Source of the DNA: Beroe forskalii
Taxonomy: Eukaryota; Ctenophora; Nuda; Beroida; Beroidae
Length of the DNA: 64,000 bases
Reading direction: 5' to 3'
Assembly (NCBI GenBank): GCA_011033025.1
Contig: WFMF01000621.1
Span: 24,299 to 88,298 of the forward strand
The notes under the pieces were generated by a model, which made no database searches, had not been told where the DNA came from, and saw only the letters and a program-made list of their open reading frames with translations. Made by a program: the position numbers and the translations under genes. Below, one piece after another: positions 35,361 to 46,500 of the stretch (position 1 is its first letter; each line of letters starts with the position of its first letter).

Positions 35361-36406
35361 CTGAAATAGCGGTTTATTGAGTTTGTTTTAAGACTCTCGA
35401 TCCAGGGTATCCTAGGGTTTTGAATTACTGGCATTGATTGCACACTTCTCAGGTTCTTATGAAAAACTGGATGGCCCGACAATCAACAATTTCAATAGGT
35501 ATTCATAACTTTGGCATTTCAGGAGTTTATTATTTCTGGCAAATTTCTGGATGTCATAGCATAGATATGGGCTGTAAATTAATATATTATGAAGTATACA
35601 CTAATTACAACCAAGAATTTGAAGTTTAAAGAAATGTCCGAGTTTTCGGCAAAAGTCTTATAAGTTTATAAGTGGAACAGAATTCAGTTCCTTTTTCCTC
35701 CTTTTCCTCTTTTTATTCCTTATTCATAAAAGTTTCATTATACCCTCCCAAGCTTGTTTTAGCTACCGTGTAAGTTTGGTAATACGGTCTCCACTGAAAA
35801 ACAGTGCAAAAAGCTTTAAATGAAATTTGATTTTATAAAGGAGCACTCAAAAATCTACTTAAGCGTTGAATCCGGACGAGGGTCGTCAGACCCGAGTGGG
35901 AACAAATACTGCTGTTTGGCCGTAGAAAAGTCGGTCCCAGCTGTTTCCGGTCGGGGTATAATCCGGTTCCATGATCTCAGCTGTGACCGTATACCTTCGA
36001 TAATGAACTCGGCACGTCTCGTCCATTATCTAACATACAAAGTCTCGGCTGTCGCCTCGACCATGTAAGTTGCGGTATACGGTCACCACTTCGACATGTA
36101 ACCGCTTATTATTTTTCTCAATAAGACCTTGGAGATTATGGTCTTATGAATATAATAGTAGGCATGATGAAATTTTCATCTTTTGTGTTTAGACGCATGA
36201 TAGTCGCATAGTTTTTAGTTTATTCTTTAAGTTGCAGCTGAATTACAGAGTTCGAGTTGACCAAACCTTGTGGATGCCCACAAAGCCATAACAAGGCATC
36301 CATAAGCCCATGACTGTATCGATGTTACCTTGTGACCATGCATTATACATTATTCATAATTCATGAACTCTTGGAACGTTGAACTAAGATAATGATAATG
36401 ACTAAC
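35361..36406 (-). other. Putative intron of the LDLa-like gene, with a short direct repeat
   Basis: Holds a direct repeat of about 30 bp (CCGTGTAAGTTTGGTAATAC near 35768 and CCATGTAAGTTGCGGTATAC near 36061). The open frame at 35820-36068 between them lies within this repeat and is not supported as coding. Confidence 0.5.
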
Positions 36407-36497
36407 CATCCAAGCTGAGGGCAAGGTGAACTTGCCATGCAAAGAGTGCTGTGAGCATTCGCAGGCATCTTAACGATAATAAACGTCTTCTGTGCAT
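36407..36497 (-). CDS. Candidate exon 1 (signal peptide) of the LDLa-like gene
   Basis: ATG at 36497 gives a basic start (MHRRR) then a hydrophobic run ending LFAWQVHLALSLD, as in a signal peptide. A donor GTTAGT follows at 36406. The exon ends in phase 1, and joining its last G to exon 2 gives an uninterrupted frame (LSL-DDTTFSCE). The intron would be 1,046 bp. The frame is open further upstream to 36716, so the start is uncertain. Together this supports a two-exon secreted protein on the strand opposite the esterase gene. Confidence 0.55.
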
Positions 36498-36964
36498 CTT
36501 GCTGGAAATACTGAGTAATAAATTGAAAGAAAAACTGATTAGCAGCAAGGCTTTCAAAAGTGGCAAAATTTTTGGAGTGTTCCTTCTTAAGTAATGGTCC
36601 GTTTCGGCAGGTAAGTGCGATGGTTTCCTAGAACCTTCCTTCATTCCATTGAATTCGGATGACACAGTGGGTCCTCGAAGTGGCAAAAATAACAAAACCT
36701 GGTTAGGTACAGTCATAATATTGTGTTATGGAATATGCCCTTTCCTTTCTATTGCTTGGGCATAGAAAAATTCTCCTAAAGTTTTCTTAAAAAGCTTATA
36801 CTTTTCTCAGAGGAGACTCATTCAAAAGAAAATGGAGGTGCGATTTGCTATGACGTCATTCGTCATAGTGTCAAAGACGGCAACAAGCAACAAGCCTTTC
36901 ATTTCTATTAGCACTTAGCTGACTCAATCTGTGGGCGGGCGGTCTGGTTCGTCAATCTGTAGTA

Positions 36965-37136
36965 TTTGACTACCCTCGAGACCTCCATAGCGAATAAAGG
37001 ACGAAAAAAGGCAGTTTTCAGGCCGAAAAAAGCGAATTTTCTCACCCATAAAGACGAAAAATGGGTGAGTTCGGAATTTTTAAGTCTGGTATGTCTTTCG
37101 TAGGTCTTCCATGAATGTCGTGCAAAGTTTCACTCT
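36965..37136 (+). repeat. Solo diverged relative of the 353-bp satellite
   Basis: Matches about 170 bp of the monomer: TTTGACTACCCTCGAGAC against TTTGACCACCCATGAGAC, then GAAAAAAGGCAGTTTT, then GGTATGTCTTTCGTAGGTC and CCATGAATGTCGTGCAAA against the satellite's CCATGGATGGCGTGCAAA. It shares GACGAAAAATGGGTGA with the second solo copy at 52541-52672, not with the array. Confidence 0.85.
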
Positions 37137-37149
37137 GTAAGCGGGCTCT

Positions 37150-37375
37150 GATGGGTCAATTCTGTCTGTTTGCTCCTCTCTATGTCTGTCTGTCGGACCC
37201 CCTCTTTATGTCTGTCTGTACTCTGACCCCTCTCCATGTCTGTTTGCCTGTGTAATCCTTCTGCATTTCTATCTGTTGTCTGTCTGTCTGTCTCTTCATA
37301 TCTGTGTGTCTGTCTGTTTGCCCCTTTACATTTCTGTGTGGCTGACCCCCTCTGTCTGTTTGTCTGACCCGCGCT
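37150..37375 (+). repeat. CTGT/CTCT-rich microsatellite
   Basis: Irregular GTCTGTCTG repeats with CCCTC interruptions, ending just before an esterase exon. It makes a long pyrimidine-rich lead into the acceptor at 37383. Open frames across it are low-complexity artefacts. Confidence 0.8.
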
Positions 37376-37383
37376 CATTGCAG

Positions 37384-37561
37384 TGTATACGAGTGCCAGC
37401 TGACGAACCATCTAAACTCCATCGAGGACCAGAACCGGATCGTGCTGTACAAGGCAGACTACAGCATGACAGCTTGGACCAGGCAGTGCATCAGACAGGC
37501 TGATGTGGTGCTCATCGTGGCACTTGCCAGTGAGAACCCGGACGAGTGTGGGCCGCTAGAG
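37384..37561 (+). CDS. PNPLA6/7-like: Esterase exon: pre-patatin linker, part 1
   Basis: Acceptor TTGCAG, donor GTAGGG. One base plus 59 codons, including HRIVLY-type [23 protein letters not shown] and VLIVALA, the pattern seen before the patatin domain in NTE. It ends in phase 0. Confidence 0.9.
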
Positions 37562-40500
37562 GTAGGGGCCACCCGCAACATGGCATTACACACTTTTTCG
37601 AGCTAGTGGGGCCAAAGCGCCCCCCCTCCTAAAATTTTGGCATCTTAAATCCAGGGGGCTGCCCAGTGCCCGCTTAGGGGGCTGTGTAGTCCCATGAGGG
37701 GCTATTCGATTGGTTGCTGTTTGGTGCTATCCAATCAGCTGCATTTTAAGGGTGCTCAGAAAAACTTTCAAATTCGCATCTGACATCTATGAACAGTAAT
37801 TAATATTAGAAACAGACATTAATTACCTTAAATACCCCTCGCAGATGTCTCTGAACTCCATGAGTGTGGAAAGCCTACTGCATTTTAAGGGTGCTCAGAA
37901 AAACTTTCAAATTCGCATCTGACATCTATAAACAGTAATTAATATTAGAAACAGACATTAATTACCTTAATACCCCTCGCAGATGTCGCTGAACTCCATG
38001 AGTGTCCGTGCGCAGAAGGAACTGATCCTTCTCCATCCTGACTCAGCTAAAGAACCACTCAACACCGTCGCTTGGCTCAACGCCAGGGGCTGGGTCAGCT
38101 CGCATCTACATGTCAGATGCCCGGAGTACCTGCTACGAGACATTTGTCCGACTGTGGTAAGTGATTTGTATGAGTGACGTCATTATCATGGATTATTCAA
38201 GTGGTAAACTGATGACGCTCATAATTGTTGAGGCCCATTGATTTCAAAAGTGACATGGCTCTGTAGCTCGCCCTAATCCCTGCTCTCTCAGGCAGAAGAT
38301 TTCAACCCTTATAGTGACATGGCTCTGTAGCTCGCCCTAATCCCTGCTCTCTCAGGCAGAAGATTTCAACCCTTATAGTGACATGGCCTGATTAGCAGCC
38401 CTAATGCCTGCTCTCTCAGGCAGAAGATTTCAACCCTTATAGTGACATGGCCTGATTAGCAGCCCTAATCCCTGCTCTCTCAGGCAGAAGATTTCAACCC
38501 TCACAGTGACATGGCCTGATTAGCAGCCCTAATCCCTGCTCTCTCAGGCAGAAGATTTCAACCCCCACAGTGACATGGCTCGTGTAGCTCGCCGGGTGAC
38601 TGGGACCAGTATTGGAGTGGTGCTGGGAGGAGGTGGTGCCCGGGGAATTGCTCACATTGGGATCCTGCAGGCTCTCGAGGACCATGGTTAGGAATTCAGA
38701 GCTTTTGCGGAGTTGCGTTTTCTGTAAAATATAGAACCTTTTGATGACCTTCTAAAAACTACGACAGCTACCTTTCAAACATTCGGTTGTGTCTCTTGAG
38801 AGTTTGTTTATTTCAGGTATTCCGGTTGACATGATTGGGGGCACCTCTATCGGCGCCTTCATGGGAGGCCTCTACGCTGACGAGACAGACGTGGGCCAGA
38901 TGCGGAGCCGAGCTGCGACCTTCTCAGCGGGCATGTCAAAACTGTGGAACAAGATAGTGGACCTGACCTACCCTTACACTGCCATGTTCAGCGGCTACAG
39001 GTTCAACAAAGGTGAGATGGAGACCATTGAGATGTATTAGCCATTTAAAGCCAGGATACAGATTTTCAATATTATTATGACGATTGACGATTTATGCATT
39101 ATATATCAAAAAAAGATGAATGTTCCTCATGTAAAATTACAAATGTCGAATAGAGTTTTAAGTAATGATTTCCATTAATCAAGAAATTCATGAATATCAA
39201 TCAAGTACGTTAAGACGTAAACAGACAGGATACTTGATTATTTGGATGATTATGATAATGATCTTATAGTCTTATCGTGTCATTGCAGGGATTGAGGAAT
39301 CGTTCAAAGAAAAGCAAATAGAGGACCTATGGATTCCCTTCTTCTGCGTCTCCACTGATCTGACGTCCAGTGAGGCAAGGATTCACACGGAGGGAAGCCT
39401 TTGGAGGTGCGTAGTGCTTTTTAATTCTATCTTTCTTCTTCCATTTTTTTGTTTTATAAAAAGCCATTGAAAGGGTTAGCAGAGATCGTGATGAATTGGG
39501 GTTGTTTTTACTGCTAGTTTACAGTTATTCGGGTTCTCGTTTCAATGTTTGGGCTATCCTAATGTTAAAATTGATTTTTCTTCAAAAACGTAACTATTGC
39601 TTAATTTCTGGAAACCTTCATATTACTAGCAGGGCCCGTGGCCTCCGGCCACCGTTCACCATTTTTACGTTCAGCAATTCGTACAGTACAATGTAGTACT
39701 GTAGTTCTTATCAGTGATGAGGTCATATTTTAATCGGATGTGCCTACTCCTCTAAGTGATGTCTATATACCTGGTGAGCTGGTGGTGTCAAGCGTCACTG
39801 GAACATTCCGATCATCGGTATGCTTGATTGGGTACTGAGTGGTGTCAGAGAGGTCTGTGGCTATATATAAGGAAGACCGGACAGACAGATATATATTTAT
39901 TAATTTATTTTTTTAAACTTAACAACACTACTAATTACAATCAAATTTGAGATCCATGTGCACACATATGTGCACACATATGATGATATACATGGAATAC
40001 AGCTACCGCGTATAAGATTGTACAAGTGTATCTCCGGTCACCATGGATCAGTATTCATTGGAAAGTGCTCAGAATGTCTTGTTTGATGTGTCTACTATGT
40101 TACACGAGTTTTGTCTCCAAACGAAATGTTCTGATGTCAATCAAATCCCTGCTGAAGTGTTTGCAAGTGCTACTTATAAGAAAGAAGGTGTATCAATGTG
40201 GTTCGTGGAGACTATAAAGCAACTTAAACTATGCTATGATGCCCTGAGAGTGTCAACAGGAAAGATTGATCAGCTGAAAGAGGAGGTTATTGGACTGCAG
40301 AAAGATGAGCTTAAGAATCAATTGAACCAGTTTCGTGAAAGCCAGAGTGAGACTGTCGGAAAACTCCAAACAACGCTGAAATCAGAGCTGAAAAGTTACA
40401 GTGATGTTGTTGCTTCCAGTTTCTGTACCCAAGTTCCGATTGTTTCGACCAAGGACATTGCTGATGCTGTCGAGAATGTTGTGAAATCGGAAGACAGGAG

Positions 40501-43500
40501 TAAGAATATCATTCTGTTCGGTGTAAAGGAAGATGACGGTGTCGAGGCGGAGAAGGCGGTGGTTAATGTGTTCAGCAATGTTGGAGAAAAGCCCCATATC
40601 AGCTACTGTGAAAGGTTGGGGAAGAAGAGCACTGACAGACCCCGACCCATCAAAGTCTGCCTTACAAATGGTGATGCAGCTGTCCGTCTGCGGAACTGTG
40701 GGAAGAGATTGCGAGACATCCCAGCTACTCAGCGAGTGTTTGTGGCACCGGACCTGACCCATGAGGAGAGAGCAGAGCGGAAGAAACTGGTTGAACTCAT
40801 GAAAGCGAGGAAGGCAGCTAACCCGGAGCACCACTTCTACATCTCAAGAGGCGAAGTTTGGTGTGACAACTCCCCAGTGACCCGCAACCAAACTGGAACT
40901 TCTCCAGCGGTCTCCACAAGCACTACACCCGCAGCTCCTTCACCTACTCCTTCAACACACCCACTTCCTGCCCCATCAAAGACTGCACCTCCCGTCCCCT
41001 CTAAGACTCGTCCTGCAGCTCCCTCAAAAACGGCGCCTTTATCTGCAGCCCCCTCAACTGCTGCATGCACTGAGGCAGCCCCTGAACTCACTGCCGAGGA
41101 GTTGCTCAAGAGAACAATAGCAACCTGTGCTAAATTGGAAGACCAGAGCAAACGGCGCTAAAAATGATTTTTTGCAGCCGCGCTTTTCTGTGTTCAAGTG
41201 TGTGTTTTCCTTCAGATTGAGTGTTACAATGTTGAATGTGATATTGTATATATACCGTCCAGACAGAAGTGTTAGTGCTTCTTAGGACTATTTTTGGGCA
41301 TAGATCCGTTTGCCACTTTGTCCAGGCGCCAGTCTAATGCAGGTCTAGCGCCGGTTTAATGCAGGTCTAACGCCAGTCCAGTGCAGATCTAATGCAGGTT
41401 TGGCGCCGGTTTTGTGCAGGTTTAGCGCCGGTTTAGCGCGGGGCCAGCGCCAGTATAATGCAGGTCCTGTGCCACTCTGATGCAGGTCTAGCGCCGGTTT
41501 GGTGCAGGTCCAGCGCCGGTTGAGCGCAGGTACAGCGCTTGTGCAATGCAGGTCTAGCGCCGGTTTAATGCAGGTCTTGTGCCACTCTAATGCAGGTCTA
41601 GCGCCGGTTTGGTGCAGGTCCAGCGCTGGTTTAGCGCGGGTGCAGCGCTGGTACAATGCACCTCGGATGCTATCTCAATATTACTCATGCATTTTATACA
41701 GATTTGGCGCCGATTAAATTATGCAGGTCTAACGTCTTTTCGTGAATGTTGGCGCTGTTTTAATAATGCAGGTGCAACGCCATTCCAATGCAGGTTAGTT
41801 ACCACCGTTGGCCATGGTAACGTCCGTTAGGGACCACCGGTAACCATGGTAACGTCCGTTAGCTCCCATCGGTAACCATAGCAACATACGTTACTACGTT
41901 AGTGACCAGTGACCACCGTTTACCATGATAACCCACGTTAGTTACCATCGGTAACCATGATAACCCACCTAAGTTACCACCGGTAACCATGGTAACGTAC
42001 GTTAGCTACCATCGGTAACCATGGTAACCCACGTTTGTTACCAGGTCGGTAACCATGGTAACGTACGTTAGTAACCACCGGTAACCATGATAACGTTCGT
42101 CAGTTACCACAGATAACCATGGTAATGAACGTAAGTTACCATCGGTAACCATGGTAACGTATGTTAATTACCACCGGTAACAATGATGAAGTACGTTAGT
42201 TACCACCGGTAACCATTATTTATCACTATTATGAAGAGTCATGGGGCATAGAATTGAACATGCTAAACCTGCATGAAACCGGCGCCAAACCCGCATTGGA
42301 ATGGCGTTGCACCTGCATTATTAAAACAGCGCCAACATTCACGAAAAGACGTTAGACCTGCATAATTTAATCGGCGCCAAATCTGTATAAAATGCATAAG
42401 TAATATTGAGATAGCATCCGAGGTGCATTGGACCAGCGCTGCACCCGCGCTAAACCAGCGCTGGACCTGCACCAAACCGGCGCTAGACCTGCATTAGAGT
42501 GGCACTAGACTGGCACAAGACCTGCATTAAACCGGCGCTAGACCTGCATTGCACCAGCGCTGTACCCGCGCTCAACCGGCGCTGGACCTGCATGAAACCA
42601 GCGCTAGACCTGCATTAGAGTGGCACAGGACCTGCATTAGACTGGCGCTGGCCCCGCGCTAAACCGGCGCTAAACCTGCACAAAACCGGCGCCAAACCTG
42701 CATTAGATCTGCACTGGACTGGCGTTAGACCTGCATTAAACCGGCGCTAGACCTGCATTAGACTGGCGCCTGGACAAAGTGGCAAAATATCTATCGATTT
42801 TCAAGGAATTGTTCATCAAATTATGATTTAATTAATTCAGATAATCATTTAGTCTTCTTTAAGCATAATTGACCATAATTTGAGTTTAATCTGTGAGATA
42901 TCAGCTGCAAATTGGGGTTTATTCATTAATGAAGTCTCGTGATAGATGATTCCTCCAAATTACTAGCTTTCACTGTTATGGGCGTACAAGGCATGTACTA
43001 CAGTAGTTTCACGGTAGCAACTGTAGTCCCACGGAATTGGCAGTAATAAGGCGTGGCATTACCACACTCAGTTCAATGCGTGATGTTTAAAACCTTGGTG
43101 ATAGTTTACTGATGATGGTGTATTTACCTTGGTGATGTTTTACTGCCTTTTTAGCCTGCTGTACACTAACTTCAGTACATTTCGTAGTCACATCAAGTCA
43201 TACCATTGACCTGGGGCTGAACTAAGGTCTAACTCCCTCATCTCCGCAGGTACGTGCGGGCGAGCATGACGCTCAGCGGGTACCTGCCCCCGCTCTGCGA
43301 CCCTGTGGACGGGCATCTGCTGGTGGACGGCGGGTATGTCAACAACCTGCCCGCGGACATCATGTCCCAGCGCATGGGCGCGCAGACCATCATCGCCGTG
43401 GACGTGGGGGGACAGGTGCGTGGTGACAATAAATTTATAAATTCCTAATCACTCCGACAAGAATGAAATTGAAATGCCAAGAACGAAATACTCCAAATTG

Positions 43501-46500
43501 AGAGGCAGAATTTCTTTGCTTTAATGAACAGGTTCCACTTAGTATAGTCGGTCTTCGTTAATAGTGCCAAAAACTTAGATTAGAAATAATTATTTAATTT
43601 CTTTTCTTCGTGACAATTGAGTTCACGCGAGGAATGAATTTTTGTGTTTTGAGTTTGAACATACTTCGTACGAGATACTATACCTTATCCTATATCCAAA
43701 GACCCTCGTCTCAGTAGTCTTATGGAAAGGATTGGGACCTTCCATCATTTTAAACAATTTACTAGATATTATGGCAACTTTTGAAGACTGATGTTGCTCC
43801 CTCACAGTAAAAACCACTGTATTTCCTCCCCTTTTCAGTCAGATAACGAGTTCGACAACTTTGGGGAGGGCTTGTCCGGGTGGTGGGTGCTCTGGAACAG
43901 GTACTCACCCTTCGGGAAAACCCTCAAGATACCCAACATGGCGGAGATCCAGAGCCGACTGGCCTACGTGAGCTGCGAGAGACAACTAGCTCAGGTGGGA
44001 TGGGAAATGTGGCCTTAGTTTGTTTCATGTGTTCGAAAGTGGACTTAATAACCCTGCTGCACCCGTGTTTGTTAGAAATTTATCATGGCATTTCGACCTT
44101 CATGCACTGAATATTTGTAAGTATTTGTATATCTGCAAACAGAATGGGGTTTGTAATAGAGTTTCAACAATTAACCCCAGGTCAGTGGAATGGAGACGTG
44201 CTATCACATCAGGCCCCCCATTGACCGGTACGCGACCCTTCAATTCGGGAGCTTTGACGAAATCGAGGAGACGGGTTACAAGTATGGAACCGGGGTGGTG
44301 TCTGCTTGGGTTAAAGGTAAATCAACTTCCCCCGTAGTCTGTAATGTTTTTTATTTGCTTTTTAGTGTTACAATTTACATAACTAAGAGAGTAGTTAGAG
44401 AGAATGACACATTTGCTCCCTTTGATAAGGAAATGGTGTCTTGTGAGGTGTGGGCCGTCGGATAATTAGGATTAATTATGCAGAGTTAATTTTTCACTTC
44501 TTGGATGATGCTTTGCACCTCGAGAAGATGAAGATCAGAAAATACTATCGTATATTCGAGAAAAAAATTATTTTCTAAATAAAAACATAACGAATCTACA
44601 AATAACTTGCAAGTAGTAAGTACTCCTTCTTCTGAATCCTTAGGCGAGATACTCGTCCTGGTAGACAAAGTGGTAAGTGCAGGAGACCACCTGATCCTCC
44701 TCCCTCTGCTCCACCCCGCACACCACATTGCCCTCCTGGCCCACCTCCTCCACCAGCTCAATGGGCTGCCCCATGAACTTCTCACACGACCCCCTTACCA
44801 CCAGGGTCAGGGTGAAGTGGTCAGGGTAGTCTGGGGTCTTGGTAATGCTCTCGTCCCAGTTCATCTCCAGTCTTTCTGAGGCGTGGCCGTCTTTCAGGCA
44901 TCCCATCTGATGAATATATCGTAATATTAGAACCCCTTCAAAACGCCGAAATTAGAACCCCTTGAAAATGCCCCAAATGTCGCCAATTTGACGCCAGCTG
45001 CCCCTAGTGCTACGGATGCTGTATCGCTGTATCAGTATGCCCGAATCCCAATAGAGATAACTGATATAGCGCGCATTTACAATAACAAGAATCAACCAAT
45101 ATAAAGTTATAAGACTAGCTAATTAAATGATGTATGTCTCAAAAACTTACCACATCTTCGTTATCTACTGCAGCCTCCTCAAAGACCCAATACTCATCCT
45201 TGTACCCGTACTGATAAGTGCACGTGATAACTTGCTCCGTTTCCACGGCAACAGTACACTTCACTTCGTGATTGGTTCCTACCATCTGTATCAAATCGAT
45301 TGGTTGACGCATGAAGTCCTCGCATGTTCCGTACCCAATGAGGGTCAGGGTAATCTGGTCTGGGTCATCAGGAATCTCGTCTAGATCCTCGTTCCAGGCC
45401 ATCTCCAGGCCGTTAGTTTGATGTGCTGACTTGAGACAACTGATGACGTCATCTTGTGATCGAGCCAGAGCGAGCAGTCCAAATAGTAAAACATATGTAA
45501 ACATGATTAAATGAAACAGGGATAATTCAGTTAGAGCAAAAGTTCAAAGTTCTCAAAGTGAGCTGCCATTAGGGATTTCCAGTATTATAAAATCCTAATC
45601 ACTGCACCTGTGTCAATGATAGATTTCTCACATTGGCTAGATTCTGTTCGACGATTGTGACAATTTTTGCATTGAAATGCTGAGAAGAATAATTCTGTGG
45701 GCACACTATGGTGCGAAGTTTTTCCTTTGTCGAATATTCATGTTTTACAATGGTGCGATGCTTATTCTCTCTCACAATCATAACTATGGAGCCCTATCAG
45801 TTTACATTATGAGATAATGTGATTCACGGACTTTGATAGTTAATTAATTCACGAATTAGTTAACATCAATTTATTAACAAAAGATGGTAGTTTGGAGAAC
45901 GACAGAAAATAACTGCCGCAAATGGAGCTAAAACGCGCATTAACGGGCAAATAATCATCATTACTATTTCATGCTATTCGAGAGCTCCTGATTTTCAAAC
46001 TTGCGCGTATTATTAATGATTAAAAGTTTTAAACTCAATCCCTAAACTCACTCCCCAATCTTACTCCCTAAACTCAATCCCTAAACTCACTCCTCAATGT
46101 TTCTCCCTGAATTCACTCCCTAAACTCACTCCCTAAACTCACTCTCTAAACTTACTCCCTAAACTCACTCCTAAACTCACTCCCTAAACTTACTCCCTAA
46201 ACTCACTCCCTAAACTCACTCCCTAAACTTATTCCCTAAACTTACTCCCTAAACCCATTTCCCTGCCCAGGTGGCATAGTGTTGGATCAAATGCTGACTG
46301 ACACACGGCCGGGAATAGCACACGTTCCCACGCAAGCTAAGACCTTCGTGCAGTACGATAGTGATGAGAATGAGGAAGAACAGCAACGAAGGGTACCGGT
46401 TATTCTTCAGAAATAGTTTTCCGCCTGCCTTATTCCAATTCCCATTGCCGTGAACACCAAAGTAGCCTGTTGGTGATTCTGTATGGAATTAGCGACGCTC

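Noticed and set aside
35820..36068. 82-codon plus-strand frame
   Set aside because: Lies between two copies of a short direct repeat in a putative intron; no domain.
41345..41656. KPALDLH-repeat frame on the minus strand
   Set aside because: Direct translation of the 22-bp FB3 arm repeat (22 bp is not a multiple of three, so the periodicity is not protein-like).
46029..46262. CCCTAAA repeats as an interstitial telomere
   Set aside because: The unit is 13 bp (ACTCACTCCCTAA), not a 6-7-bp telomere repeat; it is an intronic minisatellite.
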